Source of the DNA: Pseudomonadota bacterium
GTDB taxonomy: Bacteria; Pseudomonadota; Alphaproteobacteria; Sphingomonadales; Sphingomonadaceae
DNA: 11,722 nucleotides
Assembly: GCA_029781465.1 (NCBI GenBank)
Contig: JAKOWQ010000001.1
Location: 1 to 11,722 of the forward strand
Direction: 5' to 3'
The translations under genes were made by a program, and so were the position numbers. The notes below the pieces were generated by a model that was not told where the DNA came from, made no database searches, and saw only the letters and a program-made list of their open reading frames with translations. Position 1 is the first letter of the stretch; each line of letters starts with the position of its first letter. Below, one piece after another: positions 5,912 to 11,722 of this stretch.

Positions 5912-7077
5912 TGGGCGAAAGCCTCAATCTCCTCGCCGCCAGCTATGCCGATTTCCGCCGCGAGGCCGAACGGCGGCTGCCGCGCTTCCTGTTCGATTAC
6001 ATCGACGGCGGGGCCGGAGCCGAAGTGACGCTGCGCCGCAACACCGCCGATTGGGAGGCAATCCAGCTGACCCAAAAGGTGCTGTGCGACGCCTCGAAGA
6101 TGGATTGTTCGGTCGATCTCTTCGGGGAAAGCCTTGCCATGCCGCTGGTGCTGGCCCCGGTCGGCATGGGCGGAATGACCGCGCGCCGCGGCGAGGTTCA
6201 GGCCAAGCGTGCGGCCGACGCGGCAGGAATCCCCTTTTGCCTGACCACGGTGGGCGTCTGCTCACCGGAAGAGGTGGGGCAGGTGTCGGACAAGCCGTTC
6301 TGGTTCCAACTCTACATGCTCAAGGATCGCGGTGTCGTGCAGGATATCCTTTCCCGCGCCTGGGATCAGGGCGTGCGCACGCTCGCCTTCACCATCGATC
6401 TGGCGGTGCTTGGAACGCGCTATCGAGATATCCGCAACGGCATGGCCGGTGATTTGGGCCCGTGGGGCAAGTTGCGCGCGGGGCCGATCGACTATGCCCT
6501 GCACCCGCGCTGGGTGATGGACGTGGGCCTGCGCGGACGTCCGCACGGACTGGGAACGGTGGCAAAATATGTGCCGGGATCGGGATCGGGCAACATTGCC
6601 AATTTCATGCTTTGGATGGCCGGCCAGTTCGATCCCTCGGTGACCTGGAAGGACATCGAGTGGCTGCGCGGCATCTGGAAGGGCAATCTGGTCCTCAAGG
6701 GCGTGCTCGATGTCGATGACGCCCGCCGGGCCGTGGCGATCGGTGCCGATGGGATGGTGGTATCGAACCACGGCGGGCGACAGCTCGATGGCGTTGCCTC
6801 AAGCGCGGCCATGCTGCCGCATATTGCCGATGCCGTGGGCGATAGCACCACCCTGCTGGTCGATGGCGGGATTCGCACCGGGCAGGATCTGGTCCGCGCG
6901 CTGGCGCTGGGCGCCAGGGCCGCGCTGATCGGCCGTCCCTGGGCGCTGGCGCTGGCTGCCGGGGGCGAGGCCGCGCTGACCCGCTATCTCACCCTGATGA
7001 AGCAGGACATGCGCACCGCCCTTGGGCTGAGCGGTGCGATCAATGCCCGTGACGTGGGGCGCACAGTGTTGCTCTAA
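5911..7077 (+). CDS. lldD: FMN-dependent L-2-hydroxyacid dehydrogenase (LldD family)
   Basis: This 388-residue TIM-barrel flavoprotein oxidises an L-2-hydroxyacid to the 2-ketoacid. Family residues are present: Y30 (FDYIDGGA), Y135 (FQLYMLKDR), D163, R170 (LGTRYRD), K263 (VLKGVLD), the catalytic base H287 and R290 in SNHGGRQLDG, and phosphate-binding DGG 318-320 and GR 341-342. The region 196-222 (HPRWVMDVGLRGRPHGLG) matches the membrane-associating segment style of E. coli LldD, suggesting electron transfer to quinone rather than O2. Mandelate dehydrogenase (MdlB) belongs to the same family, so the substrate could be lactate, mandelate or another hydroxyacid. The ATG overlaps the ThDP gene stop by one base (TGATG), implying coupled synthesis; its ketoacid product is a natural substrate for that enzyme. 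Confidence 0.9.
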   Translation: MGESLNLLAASYADFRREAERRLPRFLFDYIDGGAGAEVTLRRNTADWEAIQLTQKVLCDASKMDCSVDLFGESLAMPLVLAPVGMGGMTARRGEVQAKRAADAAGIPFCLTTVGVCSPEEVGQVSDKPFWFQLYMLKDRGVVQDILSRAWDQGVRTLAFTIDLAVLGTRYRDIRNGMAGDLGPWGKLRAGPIDYALHPRWVMDVGLRGRPHGLGTVAKYVPGSGSGNIANFMLWMAGQFDPSVTWKDIEWLRGIWKGNLVLKGVLDVDDARRAVAIGADGMVVSNHGGRQLDGVASSAAMLPHIADAVGDSTTLLVDGGIRTGQDLVRALALGARAALIGRPWALALAAGGEAALTRYLTLMKQDMRTALGLSGAINARDVGRTVLL

Positions 7078-8237
7078 CCCTTGCGCCGCCCGTTGATCCA
7101 AGCCCCGATCCAGCTGCGCCGCACCAGCAGGTGATAGGTGCCCAGCAACAGCGCAGTGGCAGCCAGCACCACGGCCTCCATCTTGATCGCGAGCGGTATG
7201 TCTGATCGGATCACCGCCACTTGCAGCAGCATAACCACCGGCAGATGCAACAGGTAGATCCAGTAAGAGGCATCGGCCAGATAGCGCACTTCGCGGACCG
7301 GCCGGTTGAGATAGGTCTGGGCCAGACCGGTCAGCGCCAGAGTCCAGCCCCAGGCACCCAGTCCGTAACTCGTCGCAGCCAGTATCCGCTGCGGACCGTG
7401 CAGCGGAGCAAAATCGGGCTTCAGGCCGAATTGCCACAGGAATTCGGCGCTCGCTCCCACAGCCAGACCCAGGTTGAGCCGCCAGCGCCCCGCCCAGACG
7501 CCCAGCATCGCCAGCCGGGCCGCCAGCCACCAGCCCAGCGCATAGGCGCAGCCATAGCCCGCCAGCGCGCCCGCCCCGGGCAGGCCGAACTGATCGGGCG
7601 TAGGAACGCCGAACCACGGCAGCCAGCGCGGATCGGCCAGCATGGCCCCGGCCAGCGGGATGGCCAGCACCGGAGCGGCCAGCGGTGAAGCCAGTAACCG
7701 CTCGCCAATACCGCCAACACTTTCAGCCGGATCCACCTTGATCAGGCGCAGCGCCGTGCCCGCCAGTGTTGCCGCATAGAACAGCGTCAGCACGTAGAGG
7801 AACCACAGGTGAAACAGCGGCACGCCTCCGGCCTTGGGCGGCGGCGGTACGGCAAATCCGGTAGCTTGGGCGACAATTGCGGTGGCAATGATCCCAGCCA
7901 TGATCACCGGCCAGAATCCGATGAACACCAGCACGATCCGCTTGATACGATCCTTGACGAAAGCGCGGCGGCCCAGCTGCTGGATCCCCAAACGCGCGAA
8001 CAGTCCCGCGATCATGAAGAACAGCACCATGCGAAACATGTGCGGCACGAAGAACGCCAGATCGGCCAATGGCGAGCTGCCCTTGTCATGGACGATCCAG
8101 GCATTTTCGGTGCCGGCCATGAAGGCCATGGCGGAATGGACCAGCAGGCCCAGCAGCAGCGCACCGGCACGCAAGGCGTCCAGTGCGTGGAGACGCACCT
8201 GCGGGTTTGATCGGCCAGGCTCGGAAAGGTTTGTCAT
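7074..8237 (-). CDS. acyltransferase-3 family integral membrane protein
   Basis: The product has 387 residues with about ten membrane helices (PF01757-like). ATG 8237 has AAGGA seven bases upstream; a longer frame to 8516 runs through the neighbouring gene and is not real. Helix 1 contains R23 and H34 in the pattern DALRAGALLLGLLVHSA, the invariant Arg...His of this family. FMIAGLFARLG (75-85) with KDRIKRI and the HLWFLYVL stretch (143-150) are also typical. Such proteins move acetyl, succinyl or other acyl groups onto extracytoplasmic sugars, lipids or glucans; the style resembles OpgC/MdoC-type members. The acceptor is unknown. It stands alone, convergent with the FMN enzyme, and shares a 4-base stop overlap with it (CTAA). 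Confidence 0.87.
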   Translation of the reverse strand: MTNLSEPGRSNPQVRLHALDALRAGALLLGLLVHSAMAFMAGTENAWIVHDKGSSPLADLAFFVPHMFRMVLFFMIAGLFARLGIQQLGRRAFVKDRIKRIVLVFIGFWPVIMAGIIATAIVAQATGFAVPPPPKAGGVPLFHLWFLYVLTLFYAATLAGTALRLIKVDPAESVGGIGERLLASPLAAPVLAIPLAGAMLADPRWLPWFGVPTPDQFGLPGAGALAGYGCAYALGWWLAARLAMLGVWAGRWRLNLGLAVGASAEFLWQFGLKPDFAPLHGPQRILAATSYGLGAWGWTLALTGLAQTYLNRPVREVRYLADASYWIYLLHLPVVMLLQVAVIRSDIPLAIKMEAVVLAATALLLGTYHLLVRRSWIGAWINGRRKG

Positions 8238-8274
8238 GGCGAAGTCCTTCGCGTTCACGCGCGCAGTCCAGCGC

Positions 8275-8291
8275 CCGCGCCCCGGGCGCGG
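8275..8291. other. GC-rich hairpin between the membrane protein and acyltransferase genes
   Basis: A perfect 7-bp stem (CCGCGCC, 3-base loop, GGCGCGG) lies 45 bases after the stop of the membrane protein gene. It might end that transcript or sit in the acyltransferase leader. It lacks a U-run in either direction, so it is not a clear intrinsic terminator. Confidence 0.3.
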
Positions 8292-8335
8292 TGCCTGACT
8301 GTCCGCGTGATGAAAGTGGCAAAAGCGGTGAGAGT

Positions 8336-9016
8336 TTAGGCGGCGAAAGTGTGTATCTCGGCCAGCGCGGCCGAGGCATCGCGCACGCGCTGCCCGGTAA
8401 GCGCACCGTCGATGGCCTGCGCCAGTCCGACGTTGCCGCTCTCTGCGGCCATGTCGCGGACCCAGCGCAGTACGGCGATGATGAGCACGCCCACCGTCAC
8501 GTTGCAGCCAATCCACAGCCCGCTGCCGCCCAGACTGAACAGGTCAAACCCGCTCAGCAGGTAGAACAGCGCGGCACCGGCCGGGATCCACAGGAAGCAC
8601 CAGCCCATGCCCAGCACCCAGCCTTCAAAGGCGGCGATGCGCTCCACCCGGGCCATGCGTAGCTGGGTTTCCAGCACCGGTCCGGCCAGATCGATGCGCA
8701 GCGCCAGCATCCGGATCATCACTCCGCTGGCGATCATCACCGCGCCAAACAGATGAAGCAGCACGCCGCTGGCAAACAGTAGACCCATGGCGCCAAGCTG
8801 GCTTGACCATACCGCAGTTCCTGCCAGCATGATCGCCGCGCCCGCGCAGATCTGCCACAGCTGACCCTGCGCCAACCTGGCAAGCGCGATGCCAGCCGAG
8901 CGGTGCGGCCGCAGTTTGGCGGCGGCGAGTATGGCCGAAATGTCCGGCCCGGCCTGGCCGGTTTCAAGATCACCGAGCACCCGGCGCAAATCTGCAAGAT
9001 TGGTGTCCATCGTCAT
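8336..9016 (-). CDS. four-helix membrane protein of unknown function, partner of the sigma factor
   Basis: I do not recognise a named family in these 226 residues. The N-terminal 51 residues are soluble and rich in charged residues (NLADLRRVLGDLETG). Two close membrane helices follow (about 52-71 and 76-102), then a charged loop (RIDLAGPVLETQLRMARVER), two more helices (about 130-154 and 165-185), and a soluble C-terminal tail of about 40 residues. Start is ATG 9016, one base after the sigma factor stop (TGAcATG); M3 at 9010 is an alternative. The tight pairing with an ECF sigma gene suggests a membrane-bound anti-sigma or sensor, but no ZAS zinc motif or RskA-like domain is visible, so this role is inferred from position only. 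Confidence 0.8.
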   Translation of the reverse strand: MTMDTNLADLRRVLGDLETGQAGPDISAILAAAKLRPHRSAGIALARLAQGQLWQICAGAAIMLAGTAVWSSQLGAMGLLFASGVLLHLFGAVMIASGVMIRMLALRIDLAGPVLETQLRMARVERIAAFEGWVLGMGWCFLWIPAGAALFYLLSGFDLFSLGGSGLWIGCNVTVGVLIIAVLRWVRDMAAESGNVGLAQAIDGALTGQRVRDASAALAEIHTFAA

Positions 9017-9017
9017 G

Positions 9018-9560
9018 TCAGAATTCCTGATTTACACTGAGACCGATCGCGCTGCGCAATTGCTGCTTGATCCGCGTGATTTTGGTTCCGGCGTTGCTGG
9101 CGCTGATCCCGACGATTTCGCCGATCTGGGCCTGGCTGTAGCCATCGAGATAAAGCAGCATGATCGCTCGATTGAGCGGATCGAGGCCGTGCATGGCCCG
9201 ATCAAGCAGCGCGCGTTCCTGCCTACCTTCGTGATCCGCACCTGGTCCCGCCACTTCAAGATGACCGTCCTCGATCGGCACAAGCACGCGGGCCTGGCGA
9301 TAACGCGAACGCACCTGCGAAATCGCGACGTTTAGCGCCAGGCGGTACATCCAGGTCGATAGCGGCCGCTGCGGATCATAACTTCCCCGCGCGGCGAGCA
9401 ATTGCACCAGAATGTCCTGGATCAGGTCGGCCCGGTCATGCTCCGTGCTGCAATAGGTTGCCGCCACCTTGCGCAGAATTCCCGCATGATTGCCGATTGC
9501 CTCGGCGAATGCGTCGATCCCTTGGGAGCCGGGTGGCAGGTTTGATGCCGTGTCGTTCAT
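9018..9560 (-). CDS. ECF-type RNA polymerase sigma factor
   Basis: This 180-residue group IV sigma-70 has only regions 2 and 4. Region 2 covers about 25-92: the helix 2.1/2.2 core D45-LIQDILVQLL, then STWMYRLALNVAISQVRSRYR (69-89), which contacts the -10 element. Region 4 is about 115-170, beginning LDRAMHGLDPLNRAIMLLY; its helix-turn-helix YSQAQIGEIVGISASNAGTK (141-160) reads the -35. There is no C-terminal extension. The ATG at 9560 has only a weak upstream purine tract. It is co-directional with and 75 bases after the FAD dehydrogenase gene, and followed at once by a membrane protein that may control it. ECF genes often drive their own promoter; I could not identify a matched -35/-10 pair. 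Confidence 0.93.
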   Translation of the reverse strand: MNDTASNLPPGSQGIDAFAEAIGNHAGILRKVAATYCSTEHDRADLIQDILVQLLAARGSYDPQRPLSTWMYRLALNVAISQVRSRYRQARVLVPIEDGHLEVAGPGADHEGRQERALLDRAMHGLDPLNRAIMLLYLDGYSQAQIGEIVGISASNAGTKITRIKQQLRSAIGLSVNQEF

Positions 9561-9568
9561 GCCCCGTG

Positions 9569-9587
9569 GTTCGCTCGCCGTGCGAAC
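9569..9587. promoter_or_regulatory. inverted repeat upstream of the sigma factor gene
   Basis: Perfect 6-bp arms GTTCGC (9569-9574) and GCGAAC (9582-9587) flank a 7-base centre, 9 to 27 bases before the sigma ATG. It may be an operator for sigma gene expression, or a leader hairpin next to its poor ribosome-binding site. Confidence 0.4.
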
Positions 9588-9635
9588 TTGTCACAGCCGG
9601 GCGAAAAATTCACCGAAGTAGACGAACCGCCGCCG

Positions 9636-11018
9636 TCAGAGAACCTTGCCTGGATTGAGAATCCCCTTGGGATCGAGCGCCGCCTTGATGGTCTTCATCA
9701 GCGCGATTTCTTCTGCCGAGCGCGTGATGTGCAGCCAGCCGCGCTTTTCAAGGCCGATCCCGTGTTCTGCCGAAACCGACCCGCCATGCGGCACCAGCGC
9801 GGAGTAGACCATATCTTCGATCCGGTGGCGGGTATCGGCCTCGAACGGCTGGGTGCCGAGCAGGATGTGCAGGTTGCCATCGCCGATATGGCCGAACACG
9901 ATCAGCTTGGCGGCATCCCCGAAGACTTCGCGGGCCTTGTCTTCCAGCGCGCGGACATAGCCGTCCATAGCCACGATCGGCAGACTGACGTCGAATGTCA
10001 CCGCGGGCATGGCATAGTGAAACAGCGCCTCGATATCGTCGCGGATCGCCCAGATCTGCTGAGCCTGGGTCTGGCTGGCGGCAATCACCGCATCGAGCGC
10101 GATTTCCTGTTCCAGCGTCTCGCCCAGCACCGTCTGGAACAGGTCTGCATCGCGCTCGGGATCTGTGCCGCTGGCCTCGACGATCACGTAGCAGGCATGT
10201 CCCGCTGGCAGCGGCGGATTGTGGCGGCCCGAGGCCACCGCGATCGGCTCGTAATAGCTCGCCCACATCACCTCGAACGAGGTCAGCATGGCCCCCAGCC
10301 GCTGGCCCGCATGGACGAACAGGCGCTGCACCGCATCGAAGCTTTCCAGCGCGAGCAGCGCAGTATTGGTCGATAGCGGCGCGGGTTGCAGCTTGAGCAC
10401 CGCGCGGGTGACGACCCCCAGCGTGCCCTCGCTGCCGATGAACAGCTGCTTGAGATCGTAGGCGGCATTGTTCTTGAGCAGCACGTTGAGGCTTGAGATC
10501 ACCGTGCCATCGGCCAGCACCGCCTCCAGCCCCAGCACGTTGTCGCGCATCATCCCATAGCGGACCACCGAATTGCCCCCGGCGTTGGTGGAAATCCCCC
10601 CGCCGATCGTGGCCGAACCGCGCGCGCCCCAATCGACCGCGAACTTCAGACCATGCTCCGCCGCGGCTTCCTGTGCCGCCTGGACCGGACACCCCGCGCC
10701 GACGGTCATGGTCCGCCCGACCGGGTCGATCGCATCCACGCCGCGCATCCGCTCAAGCGAGATCTGGATATCGCCCGGCTGACAATCGGCTCCGTGGACC
10801 AGCCCCGTATAGCCCCCGGCTGGAACCACCACCTGCCCGGCCCCGTGGCACAGCTTCATCACTGCGGAGAGTTCTGCGGTGCTGGCCGGACGCACGATCG
10901 CCTGGGCCTGAACCCGGCTCAGCCCCATGAAGTCAGCCGCGCGGCCCGAAACATCCTCACCGGTCAGCAGACCTTGCGGGCCAACGATTGCGGCGATCCG
11001 CTCCAGCAGTTCGGTCAT
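9636..11018 (-). CDS. FAD-linked D-2-hydroxyacid dehydrogenase (GlcD/LDHD family)
   Basis: The protein is 460 residues, normal for the GlcD/D-lactate/D-2-hydroxyglutarate dehydrogenase family. The VAO-type FAD domain (about 35-210) includes VVPAGGYTGL (63-72), GSATIGGGISTNAGGN (134-149) and FIGSEGTLGVVT (193-204). The C-terminal substrate domain carries the probable metal-binding histidines H377 and H384 in GHIGDGNLH, and H419 in SAEHGIG; it ends LDPKGILNPGKVL. There is no signal peptide, so it acts in the cytoplasm and hands electrons to ETF or quinone. The start ATG 11018 has GGAGGGG five bases upstream. The exact substrate (D-lactate, glycolate, D-2-hydroxyglutarate, D-mandelate) cannot be read. 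It is the D-specific counterpart in chemistry to the FMN enzyme 2.5 kb away. Confidence 0.9.
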   Translation of the reverse strand: MTELLERIAAIVGPQGLLTGEDVSGRAADFMGLSRVQAQAIVRPASTAELSAVMKLCHGAGQVVVPAGGYTGLVHGADCQPGDIQISLERMRGVDAIDPVGRTMTVGAGCPVQAAQEAAAEHGLKFAVDWGARGSATIGGGISTNAGGNSVVRYGMMRDNVLGLEAVLADGTVISSLNVLLKNNAAYDLKQLFIGSEGTLGVVTRAVLKLQPAPLSTNTALLALESFDAVQRLFVHAGQRLGAMLTSFEVMWASYYEPIAVASGRHNPPLPAGHACYVIVEASGTDPERDADLFQTVLGETLEQEIALDAVIAASQTQAQQIWAIRDDIEALFHYAMPAVTFDVSLPIVAMDGYVRALEDKAREVFGDAAKLIVFGHIGDGNLHILLGTQPFEADTRHRIEDMVYSALVPHGGSVSAEHGIGLEKRGWLHITRSAEEIALMKTIKAALDPKGILNPGKVL

Positions 11019-11023
11019 CTCAT

Positions 11024-11030
11024 CCCCTCC
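11024..11030 (-). promoter_or_regulatory. strong Shine-Dalgarno of the FAD dehydrogenase gene
   Basis: The minus strand reads GGAGGGG five bases before ATG 11018. It decides the start and lies only eight bases after the terminator-like hairpin. Confidence 0.75.
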
Positions 11031-11038
11031 AAATGCAA

Positions 11039-11069
11039 CGCCCCGACCGTATCAGCTACGGCCGGGGCG
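11039..11069 (-). terminator. hairpin terminator after the thiolase gene
   Basis: There is a 13-bp stem with a 5-base loop: arms 11039-11051 and 11057-11069, one A/C mismatch on the plus strand that becomes a G-U pair in the minus-strand RNA. In that RNA it is followed by UUGCAUUU, a weak U-rich tail. It begins 21 bases after the thiolase stop, in the right place for an intrinsic terminator. Confidence 0.7.
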
Positions 11070-11090
11070 AAAAGCGCAAAGTGCGGTCGA

Positions 11091-11722
11091 TCAGTCCAGC
11101 CGCTCGATCACGATCGCCGGGGCCATGCCGCCCGCCGCGCACATGGTGACCAGTCCATAGCGCCCGCCCGAGCGCTCAAGCTCGTCAAGCGCGGTGCCGA
11201 TCAGGATCGAGCCGGTGGCCCCGATCGGGTGGCCCAGCGCACAGGCCCCGCCGTTGATGTTGACCTTGTCGCGATCGAGCTCGAGGTCGCGGATGAACTT
11301 TTCCGCCACCACCGCGAAAGCCTCGTTGATTTCCCAGACGTCGATGTCGTCGGTCTTGAGACCGGCCTTTTCCAGCACCTTCTTCGCCGCCGGAACCGGG
11401 GCGTTGAGCATCAGCGTGGGATCATCGCCCTGGTTGGCATAGGCAACGATCCGCGCGCGCGGCTTGAGCCCGTGCTTTTCGGCATAGGCGGGCGAAACGA
11501 TCAGCAGCGCCGCCGCGCCATCGACCACGCCCGAGCTGTTGCCGGCATGGTGGAAGTGCCTGATTTCAAGATCGGGATAGCGGCGGTTGATCTGCTTGCG
11601 AAAGGTCGTGCCGCCGATCTCGAAATCGGCGATCCCAGCGAAGCTGGGCTTGAGCGCGGCAAGGCCCTCGGCAGTGGTTTCGGGGCGCGGGAATTCCTCG
11701 TGATCGAGCGCGACGCTGCCGT
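11091..11722 (-). CDS. thiolase (acetyl-CoA C-acyltransferase), C-terminal half, cut by window edge
   Basis: About 210 residues read open from the right edge to the stop at 11091; the true start lies beyond the window (a GTG at 11528 is internal). Thiolases run about 390-400 residues, so roughly half is present. Visible motifs are NSSGVVDGAAALL, the INEAFA signature (WEINEAFAVVAE), the catalytic His in GGACALGHPIGATG, and the second catalytic Cys in VTMCAAGGMAPA near the C-terminus. It should cleave a 3-ketoacyl-CoA with CoA, or condense two acetyl-CoA in reverse. The first catalytic Cys lies outside the window. The partner fatty acid or aromatic beta-oxidation genes are not visible here. Confidence 0.92.
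   Translation of the reverse strand, partial: GSVALDHEEFPRPETTAEGLAALKPSFAGIADFEIGGTTFRKQINRRYPDLEIRHFHHAGNSSGVVDGAAALLIVSPAYAEKHGLKPRARIVAYANQGDDPTLMLNAPVPAAKKVLEKAGLKTDDIDVWEINEAFAVVAEKFIRDLELDRDKVNINGGACALGHPIGATGSILIGTALDELERSGGRYGLVTMCAAGGMAPAIVIERLD

Noticed and set aside
7074..8516. Longer start for the acyltransferase at 8516
   Set aside because: The extra 93 residues overlap the neighbouring membrane protein gene and are Arg/His-rich without homology; ATG 8237 has its own ribosome-binding site.

Overview
The window looks like chromosomal DNA from a high-GC alphaproteobacterium, most likely a sphingomonad (Novosphingobium/Sphingobium type). That is inferred from codon bias (third positions almost all G or C), the style of the proteins, and gene sets such as an orphan PF01757 acyltransferase and an ECF sigma factor paired with a membrane protein. 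No mobile element, tRNA, rRNA or CRISPR array is visible, and no gene-free stretch exceeds about 130 bases.

Left third (1-3490, minus strand): an operon for a periplasmic tryptophan-tryptophylquinone (TTQ) amine dehydrogenase. In transcription order it holds the large beta-propeller subunit (mauB/aauB), MauE, MauD, the TTQ-bearing small subunit (mauA/aauA), a monohaem cytochrome c and a second cytochrome c cut by the window edge. Every junction is a GTGA or ATGA overlap. Order and small-subunit signatures fit the aromatic amine dehydrogenase (aau) type better than classical methylamine dehydrogenase. The amine is deaminated to aldehyde and NH3 in the periplasm, and electrons presumably leave through the cytochromes c.

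Middle (3622-7077, plus strand): divergent from mauB is a TetR-family regulator, followed by a ThDP-dependent 2-ketoacid decarboxylase/acetolactate-synthase-like enzyme and an FMN-dependent LldD-family 2-hydroxyacid dehydrogenase. The 131-bp divergent region carries two overlapping quasi-palindromes with an 18-bp period, a strong operator candidate. Taken together, amine dehydrogenase plus hydroxyacid dehydrogenase plus ketoacid decarboxylase could form a route for beta-hydroxylated amines (amine to hydroxyaldehyde to hydroxyacid to ketoacid to aldehyde). This is an inference, and the aldehyde dehydrogenase it needs is not in the window.

Right part (7074-11722, minus strand): a multi-pass acyltransferase-3 protein whose stop codon overlaps that of the FMN enzyme; an ECF sigma factor followed by a four-helix membrane protein with a 1-base gap; an FAD-linked D-2-hydroxyacid dehydrogenase (GlcD/LDHD type); a strong hairpin terminator; and the C-terminal half of a thiolase running off the right edge. 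Catabolic links between these genes and the left half are possible but not shown.
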